64,000 bases of DNA from Psychrobacillus sp. INOP01 (GCF_018140925.1 NZ_CP073315.1:3782001-3846000); one strand, 5' to 3'; shown: positions 7,994 through 16,663, counted from the stretch's first letter. Notes: generated by a model not told the origin, from the sequence alone. Program-made: numbers and translations.

Positions 7994-8935
7994 ATGTACA
8001 AAAGATTTTATCAAATAGTAGCACCAATAGGCTTGGTGCTTATGATTGCAGGCTGCTCAGATGAGAAAAAACAGGTTGTACAACAATCAGAAACTGAACA
8101 AACGGTGGGAACTAACCAAACATCAGAAAATATAACGGCAAAAGAAAACACAATGAAGAAATTTGAACAACTTGAGAAGGAATATGACGCAAGACTTGGT
8201 GTCTATGCCATTGACACAGGAACAAATGAAACCGTGGAATTTCGTGAGGACGAACGATTTGCTTATACATCTACATCTAAGGCCCTAGCCACAGCTATTT
8301 TATTAAAGCAAAATCCGATATCAGTGCTTGAGGAAATAAGAACATTCACCAATGAAGATATTGTTCCCTATTCTCCAATTACAGAAGACTTTGTGAACAA
8401 AGGCATGAGTCTAGGAAAGATAGCTGAAACAGCGATGCAGTATAGTGATAATACAGCAGGAAATCTTCTGTTCGAAGAATTAGGAGGACCAGATGGATTT
8501 GAAAAGGCTTTAAGAGAAAGTGGCGATACTATTACAATAGCTGACCGTATGGAACCAGATTTGAACGAAGCTATTCCTGGGGACTCACGAGATACAAGTT
8601 CCCCTAAAGCACTTGCAACTACCCTTGAGGTGTTTGGAATTAGTGAGTACCTACCAGCCGATAAGCAAGAAATTTTCACAAATTGGCTAAAGGGGAGTAC
8701 TACAGGTGATACCCTTATTAGAGCTGGTGTTCCAGAGGGTTGGCAGGTTGGAGATAAGAGCGGAGCCGGTGGCTATGGAACTCGAAATGATATAGGGATT
8801 GTGTGGTCACCAAATCAAGAACCGATTATTATTGCGATCATGTCAAGTCGTAATGAAGAGAATGCAAGCTTTAATGATGAACTCATCGCAAAATCTACAA
8901 AAGTGATTGTTCAGGCGTTTTCTAACAACAAATAG
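7994..8935 (+). CDS. bla: Class A beta-lactamase, lipoprotein form
   Basis: 313 aa. All active-site motifs are present: Ser-x-x-Lys in TSTSKALATA (about residue 93), SDN in MQYSDNTAGN, Glu-x-x-Leu-Asn in MEPDLNEAIPG and Lys-Ser-Gly in VGDKSGAGGYG. A signal peptide with lipobox (LMIAGC) and a Gln/Thr-rich linker predict membrane anchoring outside the cell, as in Bacillus penicillinases. ATG follows AGGAGG at good spacing. No blaI/blaR1 neighbour, so it is probably constitutive or cryptic. Penicillin hydrolysis is expected from the family; spectrum cannot be read from sequence. Confidence 0.95.
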   Translation: MYKRFYQIVAPIGLVLMIAGCSDEKKQVVQQSETEQTVGTNQTSENITAKENTMKKFEQLEKEYDARLGVYAIDTGTNETVEFREDERFAYTSTSKALATAILLKQNPISVLEEIRTFTNEDIVPYSPITEDFVNKGMSLGKIAETAMQYSDNTAGNLLFEELGGPDGFEKALRESGDTITIADRMEPDLNEAIPGDSRDTSSPKALATTLEVFGISEYLPADKQEIFTNWLKGSTTGDTLIRAGVPEGWQVGDKSGAGGYGTRNDIGIVWSPNQEPIIIAIMSSRNEENASFNDELIAKSTKVIVQAFSNNK

Positions 8936-9010
8936 ATTAACATTTTTAGAGAAAGAGTACGAGTCCTCGTGTGGAGGTGGTTTTTTACTGGAAAGTTTGT
9001 GAAATAATGT

Positions 9011-9132
9011 ACTTACACTAACGGGTGCTTTAGTTAAACAAGGCCATCATATCTGAAACCTCAAGTAGATCTCAGAAATCCATTGTGAAATGTTACACTT
9101 AAACTAACGCAGCAGTTTAGTTGAATAAGAAG
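9011..9132 (+). repeat. Array repeat R2 (class C)
   Basis: Left core CACTAACGGGTGCTTTAGTT, a shortened GGCCATCAT arm, the class C tail (CATTGTGAAATGTTACAC) and right core AACTAACGCAGCAGTTTAG. Confidence 0.85.
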
Positions 9133-9173
9133 ATATTCTTAAAGAAGTGTTTGCAATTGAGAGGGAGTGGAAG

Positions 9174-9440
9174 TTGGTGGATAGGATAAAGAACCATTAC
9201 TTTTATATTGTCATTGGATATTTAGGTATTTTATTAATTTCGATTGCTGGTCTAAGGTACATTTTAATCATAGATGATGTCATAGGATGTGGACTCATAA
9301 TGTTTGGACTTATTTTTATCGTAAGCAATTTAAGATTTACGGAATCCAAACTACTTACAGTAAAAGAAAGACGAATTGTTAATTGGTCATTCTTTTGTGT
9401 GACGGCAATAATTTGTATAATTGGTTTTACTTTCGTATAA
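9174..9440 (+). CDS. Small membrane protein, cassette gene
   Basis: About 88 aa from TTG 9174 or GTG 9177, both after GAGGGAG. A longer GTG start at 9147 lacks a ribosome binding site. Three hydrophobic segments (IGYLGILLISIAGL; VIGCGLIMFGLIFIV; FFCVTAIICIIGFTF) suggest a polytopic membrane protein. No family recognised. Bounded by repeats R2 and R3. Confidence 0.65.
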   Translation: MVDRIKNHYFYIVIGYLGILLISIAGLRYILIIDDVIGCGLIMFGLIFIVSNLRFTESKLLTVKERRIVNWSFFCVTAIICIIGFTFV

Positions 9441-9462
9441 AAATCATCTTAATTGACTCATT

Positions 9463-9543
9463 TTCAACTAACCGGTGCTTTACTTCAAGATGGGGTAAGC
9501 CTTTTTTCTTATTGAACTAACGCAGCAGGTTAGTTGAAGAAGG
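9463..9543 (+). repeat. Array repeat R3 (class A)
   Basis: TTCAACTAACCGGTGC left core, GCTTTACT..GGGGTAAGC hairpin with TTTTTTCTT, right core AACTAACGCAGCAGGTTAG. The outer TTCAACTAA and TTAGTTGAA are inverted. Confidence 0.9.
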
Positions 9544-9687
9544 AATAAACTATTTCACTCTCGTGTCCCAGAAGACTTTGAAAGACTTCAATGGGTGCTC
9601 AATTATCAATTGGAAAATTGACTCTCTGGATTTTTTGGTTATTAGCTCTTATTTTTACTAATAAATATTGTTTTATTTTTATAAATA

Positions 9688-9915
9688 CTACTGTTTATTA
9701 AAGTAACTTTTATAGTCTATATATAACTTACTAATAGGTCCATAATATTTTTCCAACACCTTAGTTGTTCTCTCTGACAGTATTTGAAGTTTATGTTCAC
9801 TACTACTATCAATAAAGGGCTCATTTACCAAATCTTTAACCATCGAAAAAAATGTGTCGAAACCTTGCGTTGTTATTAAGTAATCAGCAAGTAAAAAACC
9901 GACTGCATGAACTAG
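9688..9915 (-). pseudogene. C-terminal fragment of an unrecognised protein
   Basis: Minus-strand frame ending GPISKLYIDYKSYFNKQ. Coding character (HAVGFLLADYLITTQGF, DTFFSMVKDLVNEP) holds to about 9915, where it meets a plus-strand transposon scrap. The stretch resembles the tail region of gluzincin-like peptidases, but the HExxH part is absent. The open frame beyond 9915 is antisense to the transposon scrap and is not believed. Confidence 0.45.
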
Positions 9916-9919
9916 AGTG

Positions 9920-10117
9920 GAGACATTAAGAGGGATGCAAATAAGTGAGTTAAGCCCTCGTAAAACTAGTAAAAGTGTCCGTTTAGAGGAAGTATTATTA
10001 AAGACCTTAAAAAACCGTATAAAGGCGCTAGAAGAAGAGAACAAACAATTAAAAGGTCAAGTTCAAAGATTACATGGCAGTTGTTTTAGCTTTTTTGGTT
10101 TTCTTACTTTTAAATAG
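9920..10117 (+). pseudogene. Tn554-type small protein (DUF6262/TnpC-like) scrap
   Basis: About 65 codons including VLLKTLKNRIKALEEENKQL, the coiled-coil end of TnpC/DUF6262 proteins encoded with Tn554-like recombinases. No start region and no recombinase genes remain. It marks an old transposon insertion between cassette material and the WYL regulator. Confidence 0.5.
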
Positions 10118-10188
10118 AAATTCAATGAATAGGTAATGTTTTTAGTATTATTTTAAAATAAATTTATTTCCATATAGAGGTGGATTCT

Positions 10189-11151
10189 ATGGCTAAAATT
10201 GACAATGTACTAGCGATTCTATGGATGCTTAGTTCAGGTGAAAAAATTACTGCGAAACAAATTTCAGAAAAGTTAGAGATGAATATAAGAACTGTGTATC
10301 GTTATATTGATACACTTTCAATAAGTGGTGTACCTATAATTTCAGACGCAGGACATAACGGTGGATACTCTTTATTGAACAATTTTATTGAAGCTCCTCT
10401 TTTTTTTGATTTTGAGGAGCAAACCTCGCTATTTCACGCTGCTATTTTTGCAGAAGAAGCCGGGTATTATGGAGGTGAAGCACTAAATAGGGCTATATCA
10501 AAGCTAAGAAAATATTCGAATCAAGAGCAGGAAACAAAGATAAATCAACATTTAACTAGTCTTGAAGTAATAAGTCGATTAAGTTCCCTAGCTATGGAAC
10601 CTTTTTTGAAGGAGTTGGAGCAGGCCGTAGCTGACGGATACTCTGTAAAAGTTCTATACCATAAAAGTGCTGAAGGGCAATCAAAGTATAGATTGGTGGA
10701 TCCGTACAGAATTATTTATTGGAATAATAAGTGGTATGTGATTGGATTTTGTCATCTTAGGAATGATATCCGTAGTTTTAGAGTAGATCGATTGGAAAGT
10801 CTAATGTTAACCGAAAATAAGTTTAACCGACCAGAAAATTTTTCAGCGCGTGACTTTTTTATGAAAAACCTTGTTCCAACTATCGAAGATAAGGAAGGGA
10901 TTATTTCTTTGGTTATTAATGGAGATAAAAGGGCATTGAGTGATATTTGCCAACATTGGTTTTTAGGAAGTTATTTACAAGAGTGGACTTCAAATCAAGC
11001 AGTATTTCTTCTTGAGAAAGATATGATACATACATATGTACCTTATTTACTTTTACCGTACGGTAAATCTATTCGAGTTATTGAGCCAATCAGTCTTAAG
11101 AAAAGAATGATTGAAGTTTTGTCGGAATTAATAAAATTTCATCAAATTTGA
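10189..11151 (+). CDS. YafY-type transcriptional regulator (HTH_11 + WYL domain)
   Basis: 320 aa from ATG 10189 behind TAGAGGTGG. An N-terminal winged helix (residues 5-60: GEKITAKQISEKLEMNIRTV, YRYIDTLSISGVPI) is followed by a WYL ligand-sensing domain around 140-220 (RLVDPYRIIYWNNKWYVIGF, RSFRVDRLESL) and a WCX-like C-terminus. Such regulators bind small ligands or nucleic acid. It is followed by a DJ-1/PfpI gene, a frequent pairing in Bacillus, and probably regulates it. A perfect terminator lies between them. Confidence 0.9.
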   Translation: MAKIDNVLAILWMLSSGEKITAKQISEKLEMNIRTVYRYIDTLSISGVPIISDAGHNGGYSLLNNFIEAPLFFDFEEQTSLFHAAIFAEEAGYYGGEALNRAISKLRKYSNQEQETKINQHLTSLEVISRLSSLAMEPFLKELEQAVADGYSVKVLYHKSAEGQSKYRLVDPYRIIYWNNKWYVIGFCHLRNDIRSFRVDRLESLMLTENKFNRPENFSARDFFMKNLVPTIEDKEGIISLVINGDKRALSDICQHWFLGSYLQEWTSNQAVFLLEKDMIHTYVPYLLLPYGKSIRVIEPISLKKRMIEVLSELIKFHQI

Positions 11152-11153
11152 TA

Positions 11154-11190
11154 ACTTCCCTGACGCTAGGTGTCAGGGAAGTTATGTTAT
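11154..11190 (+). terminator. Terminator after the WYL regulator
   Basis: Perfect 11-bp stem ACTTCCCTGAC / GTCAGGGAAGT, then TTATGTTATCTTT. Confidence 0.7.
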
Positions 11191-11226
11191 CTTTGGTTAT
11201 ATTAAATGTGATTGGAGTGTTATTGG

Positions 11227-11859
11227 GTGCAAACAAAAAAAGTTTTTCTTTATGTATTTAATACAATGTCGGACTGGGAATATGGATATTTAATTGCGGA
11301 ACTAAACTCAGGAAGATATTTCAAAAAAGATTTAGCACCTTTAAAAGTAATTACAGTAGGAGCTAATAAAGAAATTATTACTACAATGGGAGGACTGAGC
11401 ATAAAACCAGATATTTCCCTTGATGAGTGTACTCTTGAGAGTACGGATCTTATAATTTTACCTGGAGGGAATACTTGGGGAGAAGATATTCATCAACCTA
11501 TTTTGAAAAAAATTGGCGAGGCTTTAAAGCTTGGCACTATTGTTGCTGCAATTTGTGGTGCAACTGAGGGACTAGCGAATGTTGGATACCTAGATTCTAG
11601 AAAGCATACAAGCAATGACTTAGAGTATATTAAAATGGTCTGTCCTAATTATAAAGGAGAAAAATTTTATGAGATGGAACCTGTAGTATCTGGCGAGAAT
11701 TTGGTTACTGCATCAGGAGTAGCTCCTCTGGAATTTGCGATGGAAGTAATGAAAAAATTAGATGTATTTGCACCAGATACATTGCATTCTTGGTATAACC
11801 TAAATAAGACTCATAAACCCGAATATTTTTTCCAGTTAATGGACTCAATAAGTAGATGA
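11227..11859 (+). CDS. DJ-1/PfpI-family (class I GATase-like) protein
   Basis: 210 aa from GTG 11227, which is placed 10 nt behind GGAG; TTG 11212 is a weaker start. The nucleophile elbow AAICGATEGLANVG carries the conserved Cys near residue 115, with the preceding Glu-containing loop. ILPGGNTWGED and the C-terminal GENLVTASGVAPLEFA match YdeA/PfpI proteins. Family members act as glyoxalase III, deglycase-like or chaperone proteins in the cytosol; the exact role is open. Probable target of the WYL regulator. Confidence 0.88.
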   Translation: MQTKKVFLYVFNTMSDWEYGYLIAELNSGRYFKKDLAPLKVITVGANKEIITTMGGLSIKPDISLDECTLESTDLIILPGGNTWGEDIHQPILKKIGEALKLGTIVAAICGATEGLANVGYLDSRKHTSNDLEYIKMVCPNYKGEKFYEMEPVVSGENLVTASGVAPLEFAMEVMKKLDVFAPDTLHSWYNLNKTHKPEYFFQLMDSISR

Positions 11860-11904
11860 GCTAAAAAAATCAACTTAGCAGTTTAATATTCGTTTAAATA
11901 ATTA

Positions 11905-11940
11905 CTATGCTTTAGACGATGTCTATAGCATGGTTTTTTT
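11905..11940 (+). terminator. Terminator after the DJ-1 gene
   Basis: Imperfect hairpin CTATGCTTTAGA / TCTATAGCATGG followed by TTTTTTT. Confidence 0.65.
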
Positions 11941-12119
11941 ATACAACTTAAAATAAAGACCTTGAAAAGTAGTTTAAATGCAACTTGATCTTTCATTCTT
12001 TTTACCTGTTTTTCATAAATTAAGTAATTTAATTATGCCGACTTTGAAGACACGTAGTCAAAGCAAAGAGGTTGCTGTCATAATGTTTTTTTCACGTTAC
12101 TCTTGATATAATCCACCAG

Positions 12120-12350
12120 TTGGCAAAGAAGATATCCTTCGCATTAAAGGAGTGTTATAAATGCGATGGGATTTCCACTCGGCAACACAACGAACCTGGT
12201 GGGAGTCAAGATGTCTGGCATTACCATCTACATGTTTATCTACGATATAACGAGGATGATCTTTATAGAACGGACGGTAAATTAAGTGCTCCAGAAGATA
12301 GGCTTAACTATGCTGAACAATTAAGAAACTGGTTAATAAAAATGAGTTGA
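12120..12350 (+). pseudogene. HIT-family hydrolase, 5' truncated
   Basis: 76 codons containing RQHNEPGGSQDVWHYHLHVY, the histidine-triad signature with its preceding conserved strand. HIT proteins are nucleotide hydrolases/transferases of about 130-140 aa; the N-terminal half with the zinc Cys pair and first strands is missing. The apparent TTG start is unsupported. A promoter-like TGATATAAT lies just upstream at about 12102-12110. It ends next to repeat R4, so it is a decayed cassette. Confidence 0.75.
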
Positions 12351-12390
12351 ATAATGACAACTAAATTTATTAAATCTACTATTAATTATT

Positions 12391-12470
12391 AGACTATCGG
12401 GTGCTTTACTTCAACAAGGAGTAAAGCACTTTCCTTATTGAACTAACGCAGCAGTTTAGTTGAAGAAGGA
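12391..12470 (+). repeat. Array repeat R4 (class A)
   Basis: Left core degenerated to GACTATCGGGTGC, GCTTTACT/AGTAAAGC terminator, right core AACTAACGCAGCAGTTTAG then TTGAAGAAGGA. Confidence 0.88.
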
Positions 12471-12558
12471 ATTTTTGCCTATTGTAGAGAAATATTATAT
12501 GAAACAAATTCAATATCTCGTGATAGGAATGCAAATAAATATAGGAGAATGATTGTTT

Positions 12559-12800
12559 ATGATAAAAGAAATTCTTAGATTATATGAACGGGATGAATCA
12601 ATTCATAATTTATATGTGTCAATATCAAATAGAGAAATATTTAGTTCCCAGGATAAGAAAAGTTCTCATTTAATTAGGTTCAGGCGGTCAACAATTTCTC
12701 ATATATCCCAAGAAAAGGATTTCAATTATTGTAACTGCTAATCCAAAAAAATTTAATCACTTAAAAGTGAAGCTATATCAAATCAGATTCTCGACATAAT
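12559..12800 (+). pseudogene. Broken cassette gene, possible serine-hydrolase tail
   Basis: ATG 12559 after GGAGAATGATTGTTT opens a 60-codon frame. From about 12676 a different frame reads LGSGGQQFLIYPKKRISIIV, resembling the C-terminal core strand of beta-lactamase-like serine hydrolases. The product is therefore a chimera or frameshifted remnant. I cannot assign the N-terminal part (MIKEILRLYERDESI). Confidence 0.4.
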
Positions 12801-12992
12801 TACTTAAAAGATCATCGCTTTAGTTAACCAGACCATCATTTTGAACTGCACCCCAATTGTTAGACACCATCTAACAATTGGGGTGCAGTTCATTTCGAGG
12901 GTCTTTTTTTATGTCCAGAACATCTATTAGATATCGGCAATCCATTGTGAAATGTTACACTTAAACTAACGAACCAGTTTAGTTGAAGAAGG
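12801..12992 (+). repeat. Array repeat R5 (class C) with inserted palindrome
   Basis: Degenerate left core, GACCATC arm, a 51-bp palindrome at 12842-12892 splitting the terminator hairpin, then the GGTC arm, the class C tail and right core AACTAACGAACCAGTTTAG. Confidence 0.85.
12842..12892. mobile_element. IS3-end palindrome (mini inverted repeat)
   Basis: Two perfect 23-bp inverted arms, TGAACTGCACCCCAATTGTT plus AGA, around a 5-bp centre CACCA. The arm resembles IS3/IS150-family terminal repeats, but there is no room for a transposase. It lies inside the loop of the repeat's GACCATC/GATGGTC hairpin. Confidence 0.6.
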
Positions 12993-13026
12993 CAAAGAGC
13001 TGTTTCATGTTAAGGAGGTGATTAGA

Positions 13027-13488
13027 ATTAGAGGTATAACTTTTGAAATTCCAAATGGTTATGGAAAATACTTGTATGAAATTTTAAGTGATTTAGAACT
13101 TAATGGATTCAATTGGCGAATTGGCGGAGGAGAATCTTATAAAAAAGAAAACAACACATTAGGGGTTCCCCTATTTCCATCTCTGTGTACAGTTAATGGG
13201 GAAACATTATCTGAGATTATTTCAAAAGAAGAATATTATCTGATATTCGTCGATTTAAAGGCATTTGAAAATAAGTTAGATGTAAAAGAAATTGCAACTT
13301 ATCAAGAATTTGTTGATAGTGAATGTCAGTTTATACTTTTAGTAGTTGATTCCTCGTATGTAACAATTTATTCAAAAAACCAAAACATAATTCAACAATT
13401 GTTTTCTAAGGGAGTAATTGCTGGTTATAAAAATATAGAATATATTACAGATGAAAATGATAGAAATACAACGTTGATTGCTTTTTAA
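13027..13488 (+). CDS. DUF2691-family protein, apparent AUU start
   Basis: About 153 aa. RGITFEIPNGYGKYLYEILSD, WRIGGGESY, YYLIFVDLKAF, LLVVDSSYVTIYSK and YITDENDRNT match the DUF2691 family throughout, so the gene is full length. The Shine-Dalgarno AAGGAGGTG (13012-13020) overlaps the GTG at 13018, which cannot be used efficiently. The codon at correct spacing and family position is ATT 13027. Either AUU is the real start or ATG was mutated. Function unknown. Single cassette between R5 and R6. Confidence 0.8.
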   Translation: MRGITFEIPNGYGKYLYEILSDLELNGFNWRIGGGESYKKENNTLGVPLFPSLCTVNGETLSEIISKEEYYLIFVDLKAFENKLDVKEIATYQEFVDSECQFILLVVDSSYVTIYSKNQNIIQQLFSKGVIAGYKNIEYITDENDRNTTLIAF

Positions 13489-13532
13489 TACCCTATTGTA
13501 CAAATCGATTTGTAGTAATTTCGTAGAGGATA

Positions 13533-13597
13533 CTTCAACTAACGGGTGCTTTACTTTAGGAAGGAGTACAGCCGTTCTTGAACCAAAGCGGGATAAA
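13533..13597 (+). repeat. Array repeat R6 (class A, decayed right core)
   Basis: Intact left core CAACTAACGGGTGCTTTACT; hairpin and right core (AACCAAAGCGGGATAAA) are mutated. Confidence 0.75.
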
Positions 13598-13623
13598 ATA
13601 TTCCTTGTAAATTAGGAGGGAAA

Positions 13624-13992
13624 ATGATTTCCAAATTAAAAAAACTTATCAGTTATTTTAGTTTTAAGATTGGACTGAAATCAAAACAAAGTTCGGTGGG
13701 ATGGACAACCTTTGCACCATTAAGAATCGTACCCGAATATACAAATATAGATTTAGAGAAAAAACAAGTCACAGGGGTAGTAAAATATAATGGTGAAGCA
13801 TATTTAACTGTAATTGTGGATGTTCAAAATAATAAAACAAAGACAGTAGGAAGTTTAAGAAGGATTGCCGAAGTAACAAAACCTTTTAAAAAAAGTAACT
13901 ACATTGAAATAATTAAATCTGAAGCTGAAATTTTAATTAAAAATGGAGTAGCAAACCCAACTACGCTAATCGTTAACTTCTTCTTAAACTAA
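13624..13992 (+). CDS. Unknown cassette protein, stop codon inside repeat
   Basis: 122 aa, ATG after TAGGAGGGAAA. A basic N-terminus (KLKKLISYFSFKIGLKSK) is followed by a beta-rich region (VKYNGEAYLTVIVDV). No signal or clear membrane span. Family not recognised. The coding frame ends FFLN-TAA where AAC-TAA belongs to left core R7, so the array repeat itself supplies the stop codon. Confidence 0.65.
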   Translation: MISKLKKLISYFSFKIGLKSKQSSVGWTTFAPLRIVPEYTNIDLEKKQVTGVVKYNGEAYLTVIVDVQNNKTKTVGSLRRIAEVTKPFKKSNYIEIIKSEAEILIKNGVANPTTLIVNFFLN

Positions 13993-14070
13993 CGGGTGCT
14001 TTAGCTCACAAGTGGCTGCCTGTAAAGGTAGCTTTTCTTATTGAACTAACAAAGCAGTTTAGCTCAATAA
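13983..14070 (+). repeat. Array repeat R7 (class B)
   Basis: Left core AACTAACGGGTGCTTTAGCT, GTGGCTGCC..GGTAGC hairpin with TTTTCTTATT, right core AACTAACAAAGCAGTTTAG. Confidence 0.88.
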
Positions 14071-14110
14071 TGGGGTTTTATGGTAAGGTGGAGAAAAAGA
14101 TTAAAGGGGG

Positions 14111-14389
14111 TTGGAACGTGAAAAAACTTTAGTGAAAATGGCTATATATTCCTTTATTATTTCTTTTTCGGCATTGTTTGTATTGGTTGATAGAACGGGA
14201 ACATCAGAGGATGTTAATGGAATGCATTCGGGTTGGGAAATTCCTTATCCAGATTTTCTCTTTAAGATTTTGGAATACTCTATAACGATTACATTCATTA
14301 TGGTCATAATTGTATCATTGATTAAATGGTTCAAAAAAATAAAGGATATTGAACTAACGGGTGCTTTAGTAAAACAGGGCTGTGGATAA
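14111..14389 (+). CDS. Small membrane protein running into a repeat
   Basis: 92 aa from TTG 14111, which sits very close to AAAGGGGG, so the true start is uncertain. Two membrane spans (IYSFIISFSALFVLV; YSITITFIMVIIVSLI). The last 13 residues are translated from left core R8 (ELTGALVKQ), meaning the native C-terminus was probably replaced by the repeat. Family not recognised. Confidence 0.5.
   Translation: MEREKTLVKMAIYSFIISFSALFVLVDRTGTSEDVNGMHSGWEIPYPDFLFKILEYSITITFIMVIIVSLIKWFKKIKDIELTGALVKQGCG
14349..14376 (+). repeat. Array repeat R8 (left core only)
   Basis: GAACTAACGGGTGCTTTAGT without terminator or right core. The next gene follows 46 bp later. Confidence 0.75.
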
Positions 14390-14421
14390 ATTATAACTAC
14401 ACTTTGGGGGGGAAATATATT

Positions 14422-15009
14422 ATGAGCACATTTGTTTATATGGTGAGACACGGTGAGTCGCCAAAAGTAGGAAATGAAAGAACAAGAGGATTAACCGAAA
14501 AAGGTTATTTAGATGCTCAACGAGTAACTGACATAATGAAAGATGAAGAAGTTGATGCAGTTGTTTCAAGTCCATATGTACGCTCAATTTTAACTGTTGA
14601 AAAGTTAGCTCAACAAATAGGGCAAAAAGTTTTAGTGTATGAAGATTTAAAAGAGAAGGTATTTTCTTCTGAAGACAATCGAATATCTGATAAGGAATTG
14701 GTTCCACTTTTGAAGAAGTCGTTTTTCGAATCAAATTTCTCTTTAGAGGGAGGAGAATCAAATGCTGATTCCCAAAAAAGAGCTATAAAAGTCTTAAAAG
14801 AACTATTAGATACTTTTAGAGATAAAAAAATAGTGATAGGTACTCACGGGGCAGTTATGACCTTGATGATGGGATATTTCGATAGCACTTATGACTTGAA
14901 TTTTTTACATAACACATCAAAACCTGATATTTATAGAATGGAATTCGATGAACAGGAATTAGTGAATGTTCAAAGACTATGGGATGTAAATATTGGTATT
15001 AACCAATAA
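14422..15009 (+). CDS. Histidine phosphatase (phosphoglycerate-mutase-like)
   Basis: 195 aa from ATG 14422 behind GGGGGG. The catalytic RHG motif is at the N-terminus (MVRHGESP, His about 11), the second catalytic His is in GTHGAVMTLMMG, and SSPYVRSILTVE supplies the phosphate-binding Arg. Typical cytosolic broad-specificity phosphatase of the PhoE/CobC type. Substrate unknown. Single cassette. Confidence 0.9.
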   Translation: MSTFVYMVRHGESPKVGNERTRGLTEKGYLDAQRVTDIMKDEEVDAVVSSPYVRSILTVEKLAQQIGQKVLVYEDLKEKVFSSEDNRISDKELVPLLKKSFFESNFSLEGGESNADSQKRAIKVLKELLDTFRDKKIVIGTHGAVMTLMMGYFDSTYDLNFLHNTSKPDIYRMEFDEQELVNVQRLWDVNIGINQ

Positions 15010-15020
15010 ATTTTTTTTGT

Positions 15021-15097
15021 TATTCAACTTACAGGTGCTTTACTTCAAGAAGGAGTAAAGCATTTTTCTTATTGAACAAACGAAGCAGGTATTTAGG
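15021..15097 (+). repeat. Array repeat R9 (class A)
   Basis: TTCAACTTACAGGTGC left core, perfect GCTTTACT/AGTAAAGC terminator, right core AACAAACGAAGCAGGTATTTAG. Start of the duplicated cassette; matches R12. Confidence 0.88.
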
Positions 15098-15148
15098 GTG
15101 CTGATTTATTTGGCATCCTTTATAATATAGCTTAAAAGAGGTGTTTTC

Positions 15149-15289
15149 ATGGAGACAGAAGATATGCTAAAAATGATTGAGAACTTAAATGATGAAGAGA
15201 AACAGAAGTTTTTAGATTTAATATTTGATGAATACTTTATTGGCGGTGGTGCTGTTAGACACACCATTGAAAATAACGAAACTGAGTGA
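15149..15289 (+). CDS. 46-aa acidic protein, duplicated cassette copy 1
   Basis: METEDMLKMIENLNDEEKQK... , 46 aa, ATG after AAAGAGGTG. Mostly helical, strongly acidic, with a His/Gly-containing tail (GGGAVRHTIE). The gene, its leader and trailing DNA recur almost unchanged at 24563-24703. Unknown function; size and composition would suit an antitoxin or adaptor but nothing proves it. Confidence 0.7.
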   Translation: METEDMLKMIENLNDEEKQKFLDLIFDEYFIGGGAVRHTIENNETE

Positions 15290-15292
15290 AGC

Positions 15293-15394
15293 TTAGATGC
15301 TTTGCTCTTTTTTTACGTCTAAAACGTCAAGAGATTTCGGCGATCCATTGTAAAATGATACACTTAAACTAACGGGGCAGGGTAGTTGAATAAG
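15293..15394 (+). repeat. Array repeat R10 (class C tail, no left core)
   Basis: A short AAGC/GCTT terminator with CTCTTTTTTTACG, the class C tail (CGATCCATTG) and right core AACTAACGGGGCAGGGTAGTT. Confidence 0.8.
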
Positions 15395-15426
15395 AGCATC
15401 ATAGTGGATTTTTAGCTTTTTTAGGG

Positions 15427-15747
15427 TTGATTTTAGTAGTCATTTTTTTTGTAGTACCTATTATTTCAGACGGAGTATCTGGTAGTGAGTTCACAGTTAT
15501 TGACGATAAAATTTATCAACTAGAAAGTGTTGATGTAAAAATGGTAGGAGAAGAATATAATAATTATCCTGATGGAGTAACAGGTACATACAAAATATTT
15601 GCTGGATTTGATGATATGGAGATATCTATTAAAATTGGAACTGTTTCTTATGTTCTTATATCTTTTTATTATTTTTCTTCGTTTTTGTATACAAAGAAAT
15701 TATACAAAATTTATAATCTTGCAAGGTATATTTGTTCATTAAAATAA
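15427..15747 (+). CDS. Small membrane protein, probably 5' truncated
   Basis: 106 aa from TTG 15427. The frame is open upstream to 15394 (HHSGFLAFLG), inside the first membrane span, and no ribosome binding site is present, so the true N-terminus was probably lost at the R10 junction. A first span (LILVVIFFVVPII), an extracytoplasmic beta-like part and a second span (YVLISFYYFSSFLY) are visible. Family not recognised. Confidence 0.45.
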   Translation: MILVVIFFVVPIISDGVSGSEFTVIDDKIYQLESVDVKMVGEEYNNYPDGVTGTYKIFAGFDDMEISIKIGTVSYVLISFYYFSSFLYTKKLYKIYNLARYICSLK

Positions 15748-15750
15748 TAC

Positions 15751-15783
15751 AAGTCGCACTCATTACGAGTTGCGGCTTTTTAT
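15751..15783 (+). terminator. Terminator-like hairpin
   Basis: AAGTCGCACTC / GAGTTGCGGCTT, then TTTTATAA. Confidence 0.6.
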
Positions 15784-15846
15784 AATGCATTTTGTAGAAG
15801 GAGTATTCATGAATATTGGCGAATATTGTAAGTAGGAGGCGATTTT

Positions 15847-16663
15847 ATGTTTTTACCTACAATTTATTGGCAAGATGGAAAAAGAACAAGACAATTCTTA
15901 GAGATGTTAGTTGAAGATTTAATGACAGAGTACAGTATTACTCATCAAACAAATAAAGACGGTGCTTTAGAAATAGGGGGAAATGCGGGCAAAGTAGTAG
16001 CGAAATACCAAAAAAGGTTCTGGATTTGGACAGCAAATTGAAGGACATATTAGCAAATCAGATTCAGTCTTATTTAAAGATCTATATACTATTTTAGAAG
16101 ATAAACAGATGATCCAAACATTAATTGGATTTGACAATGATATCATGGATCAATTAAAAAGTGGTGAGTTTATAGAATTGATAGGAGAATTTAATCAATC
16201 ACCAGCTGAATTAGTTTTATCTAGTATGTTAGATATGGTAGATCAATATAAAGGTCATTTTGAAACTACTGCTACTAAAGAAGAAATTCAAGGCTTTGAG
16301 TTAGCGTCAACAATGCTTAGATTTAAAAAGGTAACAATGATAATAACTCCGTATACAGAAGGTGAAAGTAATTTCTTTACATCCTTGGAAAGTAGTAACT
16401 TCGTGGAAGATAGATATGATTTAGAAGGAGAATTTACTATATTAGGAAAAATAATAAGAATATATAAACCACATGAGAAAATTGATTTAATAAAATTATT
16501 GCCTGGAAAGTTAAAAGTAGGTAAGAAGCAATTGATGTCATTTTTACCTAGTATGAATGCTTCTGAAGATTTATCGTTTGATGTAGGTGAAATAAATGAG
16601 GAGTCTTTTGAACTTAAAGGACCCGCAATCGAATTAACAACAATTGCAATTTATCAAATTTAA
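15847..16663 (+). pseudogene. DUF6414-family protein, frameshifted
   Basis: ATG 15847 (RBS TAGGAGG) opens MFLPTIYWQDGKRTRQFLEM, the typical DUF6414 start. Near 16014 a run of six A shifts the frame; removing one A joins KVVAKYQK to GSGFGQQIEGHISKSD and then to the long frame ending at 16663 (GFDNDIMDQLKSGEFIELIG). The intact protein would be about 271 aa. The family is found in phages and islands; function unknown. A single-base change, so sequencing error or slippage is possible. Confidence 0.75.
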
